This document shows positions 36,232 to 45,280 of a stretch of 64,000 nt of DNA, in pieces. The stretch comes from Deltaproteobacteria bacterium (GTDB lineage Bacteria > Desulfobacterota > GWC2-55-46): the NCBI GenBank assembly GCA_016182655.1, contig JACPGB010000025.1:1-64000 (forward strand). The letters are read 5' to 3'. Numbering within the stretch: position 1 is the stretch's first letter; the number at the start of each line of letters is the position of its first letter. The notes beneath the pieces were generated by a model. It was not told the DNA's origin. It saw nothing but the letters and a program-made list of their open reading frames with translations, and made no database searches. The translations under genes and the position numbers were made by a program.

Positions 36232-36897
36232 GTGAAACTCACGGTAATAATCCCGACGCTGAACGAAGCCGCCGACATAGGTGGGGCGATCCAGGGCATC
36301 AAGGGGGCCGAGGTCATAGTCGTGGACGGCGGCTCGACAGACTCTACGAGGATGATAGCGAGGGGCCTTGGCGCGACCGTCATGGAGACGAAGAGGGGCA
36401 GGGGCCTCCAGATGGACGAGGCCGCAAAGAGGGCGACAGGCGATGTACTCCTCTTTCTGCACGCCGACACTATACTCCCCGAGGGCTGGAAAGAGGAGAT
36501 AGAGAGCGCTCTCGTCGACCCCGGGACGATCGCCGGGGCCTTCGGGCTCAAGATAGGTTCTGACCATCCGTGGTTCAGGATAATAGAGGCGGTTGTGAGG
36601 CTCCGTTACAGGGCGTTCGGAGTCATCTACGGCGACCAGGCGATCTTCGCGCGAAAAGACGCCTTCCATAAGGCGGGCGGCTTCAGGAAACTGCCCTTGA
36701 TGGAAGATGTCGATTGTGTTAAGAGGTTAAGGGGGCTGGGCCGGGTAAGGTTGCTCTGCGGAAGGGTGGTTACCTCGCCCCGGAGGTGGGAGGCCGGCGG
36801 CAGGGTCAGGAATACGCTAAAAAACGGGGTCGTCCTCGCGTTGTACCTCTCCGGGGTCTCTCCCGAGAGGCTCTATCATATATATTACGGCCGTTAA
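36232..36897 (+). CDS. Family 2 glycosyltransferase, TIGR04283-like
   Basis: The 221-residue protein starts VIIPTLNEAADI with VVDGGSTDST and FLHADTIL (the metal-binding region), as in small GT2 enzymes of the TIGR04283 type. GTG 36232 opens the conserved domain directly; no strong ribosome binding site is seen. Unlike the 17285 synthase it lacks membrane helices and a QxxRW motif, so it should add single sugars in the cytoplasm. The acceptor is unknown. The family is often found beside radical SAM proteins, but none is here. Confidence 0.88.
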   Translation: MKLTVIIPTLNEAADIGGAIQGIKGAEVIVVDGGSTDSTRMIARGLGATVMETKRGRGLQMDEAAKRATGDVLLFLHADTILPEGWKEEIESALVDPGTIAGAFGLKIGSDHPWFRIIEAVVRLRYRAFGVIYGDQAIFARKDAFHKAGGFRKLPLMEDVDCVKRLRGLGRVRLLCGRVVTSPRRWEAGGRVRNTLKNGVVLALYLSGVSPERLYHIYYGR

Positions 36898-36940
36898 AGC
36901 CGAAGAAAAGCCGATAAATATTATCCTCAAAGGAGGGTTT

Positions 36941-38281
36941 ATGGAGTGGAAGACAGTAGGGGAGATCTTCGACGCGCTCAAGGGGGCCGTCAGGGAGAAA
37001 GGCAACTCGGTCGAGGTGCTCGATGAGAAGAAACTGCGCGGAGAGGCGATAGACTCGCTCATCTACAATGCGGTCTTTAACGGGAACAAAGAGGTGCTGT
37101 CGGAGTCGAGGCGGCTCATAAAGGCGATAGCCGCGTCCCTCGGCACGAGGTCCGCCTCGATCCACGACCTGTATGAAGCGATGGGCAGGGGCGAGGTCAA
37201 GGGCTTTACGGTCCCGGCGGTGAACATCAGGGGGCTCACCTACGACACGGCCCGCGCGTTCTTCAGGTCGGCCCTGAGAAATAAGTCGGGCGCGTTCATA
37301 TTCGAGATAGCCAAGAGCGAGATAGGGTATACCGAACAGCGGCCCGCCGAGTATACGGCCTGTTGCCTCGCCGCGGCCATAAAGGAAGGGTACAGGGGCC
37401 CGGTATTTATTCAGGGAGACCACTTCCAGATAAACGCGAAGAAGTTCACACAGGACAAGAACGCCGAGATAGCCGACCTCAAAAAGCTCATCAAGGAGGC
37501 GCTTGACGCCGAATTCTACAATATAGACATAGATTCCTCGACCGTAGTCGACCTCACCAAGCCTTCCGTCATCGAACAGCAGAGGCCGAACTTCGAGACG
37601 ACCGCGCTTCTTACTGAATACATCCGCCAGAACGAGCCCTCGGGCGTGACGGTCTCGGTGGGGGGCGAGATCGGCGAGGTCGGCGGAAAGAACTCGACCG
37701 AAGAGGAGCTACGCGCCTTCATGGACGGTTTCGCTTCCGCGCTACCCAAGGGCAGGAAGGGCATAAGCAAGATAAGCATACAGACCGGGACCTCCCACGG
37801 AGGAGTGGTGCTCCCGGACGGGACGATAGCAAAGGTGAAGGTCGACTTCGACACCATCGAGAAGCTCTCGAAGGTGGCGCGCGAGTACGGCATGGCAGGC
37901 GTCGTCCAGCACGGGGCTTCGACGCTACCCGACGACGCCTTCCACATGTTCGTCACAAGGGAGGCGGCCGAGGTCCATCTGGCGACAGGCTTCCAGAACA
38001 TGGTCTACGACAGTGCGGCCTTCCCGGCTGACCTCAAGGGCGAAATAAACAGGCACCTTATCGAGAAGCATTCGGACGAGAGGAAGCCGACGGACACCGA
38101 AGAGCAGTTCCTGTATAAGACGCGGAAGAAGGGCTTCGGGCCGTTCAAGGAGAGGATCTGGACGCTGGATGCGAAGCGGAGGGAGAAGATAGGCGCGGAG
38201 CTGGAAGCCCGGTTCGACCTCTATTTCGAGCAGTTGAACGCGAAGGACACGATGAAGCATGTGAAAAAAATCGTAGGATGA
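36941..38281 (+). CDS. Class II fructose-bisphosphate aldolase family protein with N-terminal extension
   Basis: The 446-residue protein carries a class II aldolase barrel: the zinc ligands are visible in FIQGDHFQIN, GTSHGGVV and VQHGAST, and EIGEVGGKN matches the active-site loop. About 85 residues precede the barrel and a basic tail follows it, so it is longer than Fba of E. coli (about 359). It may be the working aldolase of the pathway or act on a related ketose or tagatose bisphosphate. AAAGGAGGG 4 bp before ATG 36941 fixes the start. Confidence 0.85.
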   Translation: MEWKTVGEIFDALKGAVREKGNSVEVLDEKKLRGEAIDSLIYNAVFNGNKEVLSESRRLIKAIAASLGTRSASIHDLYEAMGRGEVKGFTVPAVNIRGLTYDTARAFFRSALRNKSGAFIFEIAKSEIGYTEQRPAEYTACCLAAAIKEGYRGPVFIQGDHFQINAKKFTQDKNAEIADLKKLIKEALDAEFYNIDIDSSTVVDLTKPSVIEQQRPNFETTALLTEYIRQNEPSGVTVSVGGEIGEVGGKNSTEEELRAFMDGFASALPKGRKGISKISIQTGTSHGGVVLPDGTIAKVKVDFDTIEKLSKVAREYGMAGVVQHGASTLPDDAFHMFVTREAAEVHLATGFQNMVYDSAAFPADLKGEINRHLIEKHSDERKPTDTEEQFLYKTRKKGFGPFKERIWTLDAKRREKIGAELEARFDLYFEQLNAKDTMKHVKKIVG

Positions 38282-38285
38282 TGTG

Positions 38286-38403
38286 CGGAGCATCATAACT
38301 TTACATACCTGCGTTGCTCCTCGCCCCGTCGCTGTGGCGTACACAAAAGTACGCCTCGCGCGGGCCATCGTCGCGCCTTGGTCTGTTTTGTTCTGATGCT
38401 CCG
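38286..38403. repeat. Palindromic element abutting the aldolase stop
   Basis: Outer arms CGGAGCATCA (38286-38295) and TGATGCTCCG (38394-38403) pair perfectly; inside is GGCGTAC (38336-38342) / GTACGCC (38349-38355). The element begins 4 bp after the aldolase stop. A relative with the same inner hairpin but different ends lies at 45992-46117. Confidence 0.65.
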
Positions 38404-38448
38404 TAGTATGTATATGGCTTAGGTTATTTTGTATGGAATAATTATTCG

Positions 38449-38480
38449 GGCGGCGCGGCGAAAGCCGCGCCGCCTTTTTT
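38449..38480 (+). terminator. Strong terminator after the aldolase gene
   Basis: GGCGGCGCGGC (38449-38459) and GCCGCGCCGCC (38464-38474) form an 11-bp stem with a GAAA tetraloop and six T. Confidence 0.93.
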
Positions 38481-38491
38481 ATTCTTTAGTC

Positions 38492-38517
38492 ATTCCCGCA
38501 ATCCCTTGAGCGGGAAT
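38492..38517. repeat. Dispersed ATTCCCGC palindrome, copy 2
   Basis: ATTCCCGC (38492-38499) pairs with GCGGGAAT (38510-38517); TCCAGG follows, as in copy 1 at 6360. The rest of 38282-38656 holds the element and terminator above and the efp promoter. Confidence 0.6.
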
Positions 38518-38614
38518 CCAGGGTCTTTCAGCGGTTATATTCCCCATCGGTCCCCCTCTTGGAAAGGGGTGAGGCCGCCCATCTCATTTCCCTGATGAAA
38601 AGCCTTTCTGGTTG

Positions 38615-38623
38615 TGGTATAAT
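38615..38623 (+). promoter_or_regulatory. Extended -10 promoter for efp
   Basis: TGG followed by TATAAT (38618-38623) fits an extended -10 element; the -35 position (ATGAAA at 38595) is weak. It lies 34 bp before the efp start. Confidence 0.55.
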
Positions 38624-38656
38624 CCCATAAATATTTTCCGGAAAGGACGTACTTAG

Positions 38657-39220
38657 ATGATAGCCGCAACACAGCTCAGGGTCGGAATGACCATCCTGTT
38701 CAATAACGAACCTTACAGGGTAATGACGGTACAGCACATCACGCCGGGCAACTGGCGCGGAATGGTGCAGACTAAGCTCAAGCACCTTAAGACCGGCTCG
38801 ACGGTCGAGAACAGGTTCCGCTCCGAGGACAAGCTCGAGAAGGCGCACCTCGAACAGCACGAGATGGAGTACCTCTACAACGACGGCACGGACTACCACT
38901 TCATGAACAGCGAGTCCTACGAGCAGGTGGCGCTCTCGTCCGAAATACTCGGGGACAACGTCTACTACCTCATCCCGAACATAAAGCTTATGGTCGAGTA
39001 CTATAACGGGGTCGCGGTCGGCATCGACCCACCGAAGGTCGTGGAGCTTAAGGTCGTGGACACGGCCCCGAACATGAGGGGCGCGACGGTCACCGCCTCG
39101 CAGAAGCCCGCTACCCTTGAGACCGGTCTTGTCGTCAACGTGCCCCCGTTCATCGGGGTCGGCGAGGTCATCAGGGTGGATACGGCCGAGGGCAAATATC
39201 TGGAGAGGGCGAAGGCGTAA
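38657..39220 (+). CDS. efp: Elongation factor P, variant without the modified lysine
   Basis: The 187-residue protein has the three-domain EF-P length and landmarks (NNEPYRVM, TKLKHLKTGSTVENRF, MEYLYNDGTDYHFMN). It rescues ribosomes stalled at polyproline. The loop that normally reads PGKG, with the lysine modified by EpmA, reads PGNWRGM here, with Asn32 in place of that lysine and an Arg two residues on. It must work unmodified or by another modification. AAAGGA lies 9 bp before ATG 38657. Confidence 0.93.
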   Translation: MIAATQLRVGMTILFNNEPYRVMTVQHITPGNWRGMVQTKLKHLKTGSTVENRFRSEDKLEKAHLEQHEMEYLYNDGTDYHFMNSESYEQVALSSEILGDNVYYLIPNIKLMVEYYNGVAVGIDPPKVVELKVVDTAPNMRGATVTASQKPATLETGLVVNVPPFIGVGEVIRVDTAEGKYLERAKA

Positions 39221-39242
39221 GGCCCCGTCAAAGAACATTCAG

Positions 39243-39275
39243 AGGCCCTGCTCGAAAGAGCAGGGCCTTTTTTGT
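39243..39275 (+). terminator. Strong terminator after efp
   Basis: AGGCCCTGCTC (39243-39253) and GAGCAGGGCCT (39258-39268) pair over GAAA, followed by seven T. Confidence 0.92.
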
Positions 39276-39457
39276 TTATAGCCACTTTCATTGCGCGGGG
39301 CGTGGGTTTCTTTTTGCGGGGCAGGTTTACAAGCCTATTCCACAAAATGGGTTCAGCAAATGCCTTTTCCCACACGGGCCCGTTAGTCCCGCCTATCATA
39401 TCTCACAGGCTTACCCCCCCGTTGTAATCCCTCCCTTTTATGTGCAATAATTATTTA

Positions 39458-41314
39458 ATGGACTTCGAGGAGAAATTAAAGGCCCTGCCCGCCGGACCCG
39501 GCGTCTACATCATGAGGGGGAAGGACGGGGCCGCGCTCTACATAGGCAAGGCGAAGAGCCTCCGCTCGAGGGTGAGGTCTTATTTCAGGGAGACCGGGGA
39601 CGGGAGGTACGCGGTAAAGTTCCTCGCCCGGATGGTCTCGGACATAGACTACATCGTCACAACGAATGAGAAGGAGGCGCTCCTCCTCGAAGACACCCTC
39701 ATAAAACAGCACAAGCCCAAGTACAACATAAGCCTCAAGGACTCGAAGACCTACGTCTCCATCAAGATAACGACGGCCGAGAAGTTCCCGCGCATCCTTG
39801 TGACGCGACAGATAAAGAAGGACGGTTCGAGGTACTTCGGCCCTTATCCGTCGGCCCGCGCCGTAAGGGAGACGGTCAAGTTCATAAGGAGGCTATTTCC
39901 GCTCTGCGTCTGCAGTTCGTCGGTCTTCAGAAATCGCGTTAGACCCTGTCTCGACTATCAGTTGCACCTCTGTAGCGCGCCCGCTGTCGGACTTATCACG
40001 GAAGAGGCCTACCAGGAGCTCGTGGACGGCGCGATAATGTTCCTCGAAGGCAAGAACAAGGAACTCGTGAAGGTCCTCAAGGCCCGGATGAACGAGGCGT
40101 CGGCCAACCTCGACTTCGAGAAAGCCGCCGAGTTCCGCGACAGGCTCTCCGCTATAGAGGAGATGCTCGAGGAGCAGAAGGTCGTGACGCACAGGGCGAC
40201 GGACCAGGACGTCTTTGCCTTCCTCCGCGCGGACGACGCCATAATCATGCAGACCCTGACCGTCCGCTCCGGGAGGCTCGTCGGGAGCCAGGACTTTTTC
40301 TTCAAGGATACCGGCCTGCCCGACGACGAGGTCCTCTCGTCCTTTGTCACGCAGTTTTACAGGGGGGATAAATACATACCTGACGAGGTCATAATCCCGA
40401 TCAAGCTTGAGGATTCCGAAGTCATAGGCGAGTGGCTGACTGAAAAGAAGGGGAGGAAGGCCGCGCTTTCGGTCCCCGAGAGGGGCGATAAACTCAAGCT
40501 CCTCAAGATGGCCTCGTCAAACGCCAATGAGGCCTTGAAACGCAGGCTCGAGTCCCAGAGGGCGAAGGAAGACCTCCTCGACGAGCTGAAAACGCGCCTG
40601 CATCTTTCGAACACCCCACGCCGCATAGAGGCCTTTGACATCTCGAACATAGGCGGGGAAAAGGCAGTTGGCGCGATGGTCACATTCAAAAACGGCGCGC
40701 CTGATAAAAATTTCTACAGGCTCTTCAGGATAAGGGATATAGAAGGGCCCGACGACTACGCGATGATGGAACAGGTGCTATCCCGGAGATATGGAAAGAA
40801 AGCGGGAGAGGGAGAAAAAGAAGCCCTCCCCGCGCCGGATCTCATCCTCGTAGACGGAGGCAAGGGCCAGCTCAATATCGCGGTAAAGGTCGCGGAAGCG
40901 CTCGGGCTTAGATCCGAGCTCGCCGCGCTCGCAAAGGACAGGGACGAGCCGTCGGGCCCAATGGACAGGTTCATAAAATCAAAGGGTGAGAGGGTCTTCC
41001 TCCCGCATGTAAAGGACCCGGTTGTGCTGAAGGAAGGGTCGAGACCCGACCTCCTTTTGAGGAGGATAAGGGACGAGGTCCACAGGTTCGCTATCTCGTA
41101 CCACAGGAAGCTCCGCTCGAAGATAACCTCCGTCCTCGACGACATACCGGGAGTTGGTGACAAGAGGAGGCGGGGGCTCCTCAAGAGGTTCGGGGACCTG
41201 GACGGGATATTATCGGCCGGTATCGAAGAGCTCAAGACCATCCCCGGCATAACCGATGAATTGGCATTGAGGATAAAGGAGGAGGCGGGTAGAGTCAGGG
41301 GAGACGAGGCTTAA
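39458..41314 (+). CDS. uvrC: Excinuclease ABC subunit C
   Basis: The nuclease of UvrABC repair, about 618 residues. It has the N-terminal GIY-YIG domain (PGVYIMRGKDGAALYIGKAKSL), a Cys-containing region (PLCVCSSSVFRNRVRPCLDYQLHLCSAP in the middle third), a UVR motif (LDFEKAAEFRDRL), the RNase H-like second nuclease (EAFDISNIGGEKAVG, LILVDGGKGQLN) and C-terminal helix-hairpin-helix repeats (DIPGVGDKRRRGLL, IPGITDELALRI). I use ATG 39458, which leaves a normal distance to PGVY; ATG 39440 is six codons upstream. It ends 4 bp from the opposing DUF1499 gene. Confidence 0.96.
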   Translation: MDFEEKLKALPAGPGVYIMRGKDGAALYIGKAKSLRSRVRSYFRETGDGRYAVKFLARMVSDIDYIVTTNEKEALLLEDTLIKQHKPKYNISLKDSKTYVSIKITTAEKFPRILVTRQIKKDGSRYFGPYPSARAVRETVKFIRRLFPLCVCSSSVFRNRVRPCLDYQLHLCSAPAVGLITEEAYQELVDGAIMFLEGKNKELVKVLKARMNEASANLDFEKAAEFRDRLSAIEEMLEEQKVVTHRATDQDVFAFLRADDAIIMQTLTVRSGRLVGSQDFFFKDTGLPDDEVLSSFVTQFYRGDKYIPDEVIIPIKLEDSEVIGEWLTEKKGRKAALSVPERGDKLKLLKMASSNANEALKRRLESQRAKEDLLDELKTRLHLSNTPRRIEAFDISNIGGEKAVGAMVTFKNGAPDKNFYRLFRIRDIEGPDDYAMMEQVLSRRYGKKAGEGEKEALPAPDLILVDGGKGQLNIAVKVAEALGLRSELAALAKDRDEPSGPMDRFIKSKGERVFLPHVKDPVVLKEGSRPDLLLRRIRDEVHRFAISYHRKLRSKITSVLDDIPGVGDKRRRGLLKRFGDLDGILSAGIEELKTIPGITDELALRIKEEAGRVRGDEA

Positions 41315-41318
41315 GCTG

Positions 41319-42056
41319 CTACGCTTCAAGCATTGCCGTATACTCCCTTATCCTCCTCGCGTTTGTCCCCACGTCGCTTTTCCCTACCCGTGAGACCGAC
41401 CTTACGTCGACCCTCGTCTCCTTCTCTGAAATATTCCTAAGACGCACTGCCACGTCGTCCTTGAACCCGTACCAGAAGGTCGTATCCGTCGCCTCGATGC
41501 GCCCCGCCTCCTTGTCTGCCGCCACTATCTCCCAGCCCATCCTTTTTGCCGAATCGAGCGCCCTGTCAAAGGCCTTATTGAAAGGGAGCGGGAGGACAAC
41601 CGGAGTTATATCCGGGTACGCCTGCCTCTGTTGCTCCGCTATGTCTTTTCCTCCATACTCTGTGGGGTTCGGGGCGCCATCCCTCAGCTTGAGAACGGAT
41701 GTGAACGCGGGCGGGTCAACGGGGTCCGTCGTTATGTCGTGGATGGGAGGGAGTGCGCGCGCGGCCCTCTGCCAGCTCCAGGGTATGTAGAATACCGTAA
41801 GCCCGATGACGAGGGCGACGAGGGAGAGAAGATACGCGATACGGTCGCCTCTGACCTTGATAAGCGCCGCAATGGCGATCGCGCCAGAGACGAGCCCTCC
41901 TATGGACGCGGCCCTGAGTATCAAAAAGCCTGTCCTGAAACCCCAGAGCCCGGCCCTTGAGCCGAGCCCCGAGGCGGCCGCCCCGAGCGCCGATAAGAAG
42001 GCCGCTACAAGAGCGGCTATTGAGATCCAGAAGAATACCCTGTCGTCTCGTCCCAT
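41319..42056 (-). CDS. DUF1499 family membrane protein
   Basis: The 245-residue protein starts with three or four membrane helices (within about residues 8-95) and ends in a DUF1499 domain, recognisable from PPIHDITTDPVDPPAF and a beta-rich DVRSVSRVGKSDVGTNARRI end. Its function is unknown in general. It is divergent from comEC and convergent with uvrC. No operon partner is visible. Confidence 0.82.
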   Translation of the reverse strand: MGRDDRVFFWISIAALVAAFLSALGAAASGLGSRAGLWGFRTGFLILRAASIGGLVSGAIAIAALIKVRGDRIAYLLSLVALVIGLTVFYIPWSWQRAARALPPIHDITTDPVDPPAFTSVLKLRDGAPNPTEYGGKDIAEQQRQAYPDITPVVLPLPFNKAFDRALDSAKRMGWEIVAADKEAGRIEATDTTFWYGFKDDVAVRLRNISEKETRVDVRSVSRVGKSDVGTNARRIREYTAMLEA

Positions 42057-42193
42057 AACATAAGGCTATCGAAATATGGAGACCTGTCAAGGAGGGCAAG
42101 GAAAGCAAGTCTTTAAGCCTGTCAATTTAATATTTAAACCGGGCTCCTCGCGTGATATATTCGGTTAAGAAAGGCAGGCCGGATCCATCAGAG

Positions 42194-44611
42194 ATGCGCC
42201 CACTTGTCCCGGTCTTCATATCACTCATACTCGGAACCCTCCTTGCGCAGTATGTCGAGCTTAAGGACAGCGCGGGGTATTTCCTTTTTGCCGTCTCCCT
42301 CGTCCCTCTCTTGATTTCTCTCGCAAGGCCCCTGCGGCGGCTCGTGTGGATAACGGTCGCGCCGCCCTTCTTCGTCATAGGCGTACTCCTCATAACCCCG
42401 TACATAAGGCCCGAGCTTCCCGCAAATCACATAAAGAACTTCATCGAACAACCGGCGGACCGCGACTCTCCGGGTATTGCCTTCGAGGGGCGCGTCCTTC
42501 AGGGGCCGGAGTATTCGAACGAGAGGACGCGTTTCGAGATAGAGGCCGGCAGGGTGTTGACGGAAGGGGGCTGGAAAGATGCCTCGGGCAGGGCGCTTGT
42601 GACGATCGAGGGGCGCGTGGATTCCGTCACTAAAGGCGACTACGCCGGGTTTATCGGGCGCGTCAATGAGCCCTTCAGCTTCGGGAACCCGGGCGAGTTC
42701 GACTACGCCTCCATGCTCAAGCGAAAGGGCATCTACGCGACGGCCTATGTAAAGGACGGCCTGCTCGTCAGTAAGATCGAGGAGGGCGGCGGCCCGTCAA
42801 GATGGATCGAGAATTTCAGGGCGCGGATAAGGGGTTTCATAGACGCAAGCAACACGAGGCACAAAGAGCCATTGAAGGCCCTCATCATAGGCGAGCAGAG
42901 GGGCATAGAGAAGGGTTTGAGGGATGCCTTTGCCAGGACAGGCACCGCGCACATCCTTTCCATATCGGGGCTCCACGCCGGTATCGTGGCGTTCTTCTTC
43001 TACAGGCTGTTTTTTTCGTTTATTAGGCTGTCCGAGCGCGCTCTACTTGTCTTTAACGCGAGAAAGCTCTCTCTTGCGCTTGCGCTCGGCCCGGTCGTGG
43101 TCTACGGGCTTCTCTCCGGCTTTCCCGTGCCCGCCGAGAGGGCGGTCATAATGGTCGCGGCGTTCGTTGCAACCTTTATGCTGAACAGGGGGAGGGACTA
43201 CTTCAACATACTTGCGCTCGCCGGCGTGATCATGGTGCTCGTCTATCCATATAGCGCCTGGGACATCTCCTTCCAGCTTTCGTTCGCCTCGGTCGCCGGG
43301 ATAATCTACCTTGTCCCGAGGCTCGGCAAGTACCTTGAGATCTCAGACGACGGGCCGAAGGGTAAGAGGGAGGCGGTCTTCATAAGGAGGTGGAATTCAA
43401 GTATCGCCCCGGCCCTCCTTGTGACGGTATCGGCGAGCCTTGCCACGGCCCCGCTCGTGGCATGGCACTTCAATATGGTGTCGCTCGCGGGCCTTGCCGC
43501 GAACATGATAGCAGTGCCGATATCGGGGCTTATCATCCCGCTCCTCTTCATCTCTTCGTTCCTCTCGTTCATCTGGCAATGGCCGGCGGAGGCGCTGCTT
43601 ACGCTCTCCGGTCTCCTGTTCGAGATGATGGCCCGGGTAATAGGGTTTTTCTCATCCCTCCCGTTCTCGTTCATAAGGGTGACTACGCCGACCCTCCTTG
43701 AGATAGCCCTCCTCTACGCGCTTCTGATAGCGCTCGTAAACATCAGGCGGTCTCGCCTTTTTGCCTATATCGCGGTCTGCGTTTTTGTAGCCATCCTTGC
43801 GGACTTCGGTTACTGGAAGTACAAGGCCTCGGGTGACGGGTCTTTAAGGGCGACTTTTATAAGTGTCGGCCAGGGCGAGTCTACCCTGATAGAGTTCCCG
43901 GACGGCAAGCGGATGCTCATAGACGGCGGGGGAGGATTTAATCCTGAGTTCGACGCGGGCGAGAGGATAGTCGCGCCGTTCCTCTGGTCGAGGAAGATAG
44001 ACTCGATCGACTACATGGTCGCGAGCCACGCACAGCTCGACCATATCGGAGGGCTTAAGTTCATCGCGGATAACTTCGGTGTCAACGAGTTCTGGTGGAA
44101 CGGCGTCGGGGGGCTTAAGAGTCTCGGGGAGAGCCTCTCGAAAAAAGGCGTACCGATACGGACGATAGGGCGGGGCCAAAGCCCCCCGGTCAGCGAGATA
44201 GGCGCCGTCAAGGTAGAGGCGCTCCACCCGCTCAAGGACTATGGTTATGATATAAATAACATGTCGCTTGTATTGAGGTTCACATATGGGGGAGAGAGCA
44301 TCCTCTTTACCGGCGACATAGGCGAGGAAGGCGAAAGGGAGCTCGTGAAAACCGCTCCCGGGGCCACGGTATTGAAGGCCCCGCACCACGGCTCAAAGGG
44401 CTCGTCAGGGCTGAAATTCCTCGAAAAGGTAGGCCCCTCGGTGGTGGTAGTATCGGCCGGGAGGAACAACAGGTTCGGTTTCCCGAATAAAGATACGCTT
44501 GAGAGGTACTCGGCGATCAAGGCCCGGGTAGTCAGGACCGATAATGACGGCGCGATCACGATCGAGACAAACGGCAAGGGGCTTCAAGTCCGCGGCTATT
44601 TGACCCAATAA
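42194..44611 (+). CDS. comEC: DNA internalization-related competence protein ComEC/Rec2
   Basis: About 805 residues. N-terminal membrane segments and a DUF4131/OB-type region lead to the competence domain (GLRDAFARTGTAHILSISGLH) with many helices, and a C-terminal metallo-beta-lactamase-like domain (SVGQGESTLIEFPDGKRMLI, SHAQLDHIGG, APHHGSKGSS). It forms the inner-membrane channel for single-stranded DNA uptake. In the metal motif the middle position is Gln (HAQLDH) instead of the more usual His or Asp. GTG 42152 would add 14 residues; ATG 42194 starts directly before the first membrane helix. Confidence 0.93.
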   Translation: MRPLVPVFISLILGTLLAQYVELKDSAGYFLFAVSLVPLLISLARPLRRLVWITVAPPFFVIGVLLITPYIRPELPANHIKNFIEQPADRDSPGIAFEGRVLQGPEYSNERTRFEIEAGRVLTEGGWKDASGRALVTIEGRVDSVTKGDYAGFIGRVNEPFSFGNPGEFDYASMLKRKGIYATAYVKDGLLVSKIEEGGGPSRWIENFRARIRGFIDASNTRHKEPLKALIIGEQRGIEKGLRDAFARTGTAHILSISGLHAGIVAFFFYRLFFSFIRLSERALLVFNARKLSLALALGPVVVYGLLSGFPVPAERAVIMVAAFVATFMLNRGRDYFNILALAGVIMVLVYPYSAWDISFQLSFASVAGIIYLVPRLGKYLEISDDGPKGKREAVFIRRWNSSIAPALLVTVSASLATAPLVAWHFNMVSLAGLAANMIAVPISGLIIPLLFISSFLSFIWQWPAEALLTLSGLLFEMMARVIGFFSSLPFSFIRVTTPTLLEIALLYALLIALVNIRRSRLFAYIAVCVFVAILADFGYWKYKASGDGSLRATFISVGQGESTLIEFPDGKRMLIDGGGGFNPEFDAGERIVAPFLWSRKIDSIDYMVASHAQLDHIGGLKFIADNFGVNEFWWNGVGGLKSLGESLSKKGVPIRTIGRGQSPPVSEIGAVKVEALHPLKDYGYDINNMSLVLRFTYGGESILFTGDIGEEGERELVKTAPGATVLKAPHHGSKGSSGLKFLEKVGPSVVVVSAGRNNRFGFPNKDTLERYSAIKARVVRTDNDGAITIETNGKGLQVRGYLTQ

Positions 44612-44628
44612 GACCCCTGGAGTATAAT
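44600..44628 (+). promoter_or_regulatory. Sigma-70 promoter for the DUF4124 gene
   Basis: TTGACC (44600-44605), exactly 17 bp, and a perfect TATAAT (44623-44628). The -35 lies over the end of comEC, so the next gene has its own start of transcription. Confidence 0.78.
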
Positions 44629-44667
44629 CTGTAATGCGTTAATTCACACGAAGCGCAAGGAGCCGCC

Positions 44668-45201
44668 ATGAAGCCATTGACAGCCGTCTTGATCGCGCTT
44701 ATCGTCTTCTCCGCGTCCCCCGCCCTTGCCAAGCTCTACCAGTGGAAGGACAGCGAGGGTATCGTCCACATAACCGACAGGCCCGAGAACATCCCGGACA
44801 GGTACAGGGACCGGGTGCAGGTCATGGAAGAGAGCGCGCCTCCGCCGCCTAAGGAGGAGAAGGAGATAATCCTTCGCATCGAGCCTCCGAGGGAGGGTAG
44901 GGCCGAGGAGCTCTACGGCGAACACCCGCTCGAGTGGTGGAGACAGTCCTTTGCCAAAAGGTTTGAGGAGAGGCGGAACCTTGAGAGCGGCATCGCGGCC
45001 AAACAGCAGTACATAGACGTCTACGAGGGCGGCAGGCGTTTTGGCCAGATATATGCCTCTGACGACGTCGAGACCTACACAAGGAACAAGAAGGAACTGC
45101 CTGAGGACAGGGAGCGGCTCTCGAAACTCGTCGATGAAATAGACGAGCTCAGGCGCAAGGCCGCTATCGCCGGGGTGCCGAAGGATATAAGGGGGGAATA
45201 A
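44668..45201 (+). CDS. DUF4124 domain secreted protein
   Basis: The 177-residue product has a signal peptide (AVLIALIVFSASPALA) followed directly by the DUF4124 signature KLYQWKDSEGIVHITDRPENIP. The remainder is charged and helical (about residues 60-177), possibly coiled coil. DUF4124 proteins are envelope proteins without known enzymatic role. AAGGAG 5 bp before ATG 44668 supports the start. Confidence 0.85.
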   Translation: MKPLTAVLIALIVFSASPALAKLYQWKDSEGIVHITDRPENIPDRYRDRVQVMEESAPPPPKEEKEIILRIEPPREGRAEELYGEHPLEWWRQSFAKRFEERRNLESGIAAKQQYIDVYEGGRRFGQIYASDDVETYTRNKKELPEDRERLSKLVDEIDELRRKAAIAGVPKDIRGE

Positions 45202-45280
45202 GGGAGCGCTCCACTTCCAAGATCTTTTTATTTCGTGGCTACAAATACATTTTCTGACCTTATTTCGAATCATCCAACTA

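Noticed and set aside
42152-42193. Extra 14 N-terminal residues of ComEC from GTG 42152
   Set aside because: No ribosome binding site and polar residues before the usual first membrane helix; ATG 42194 is preferred.
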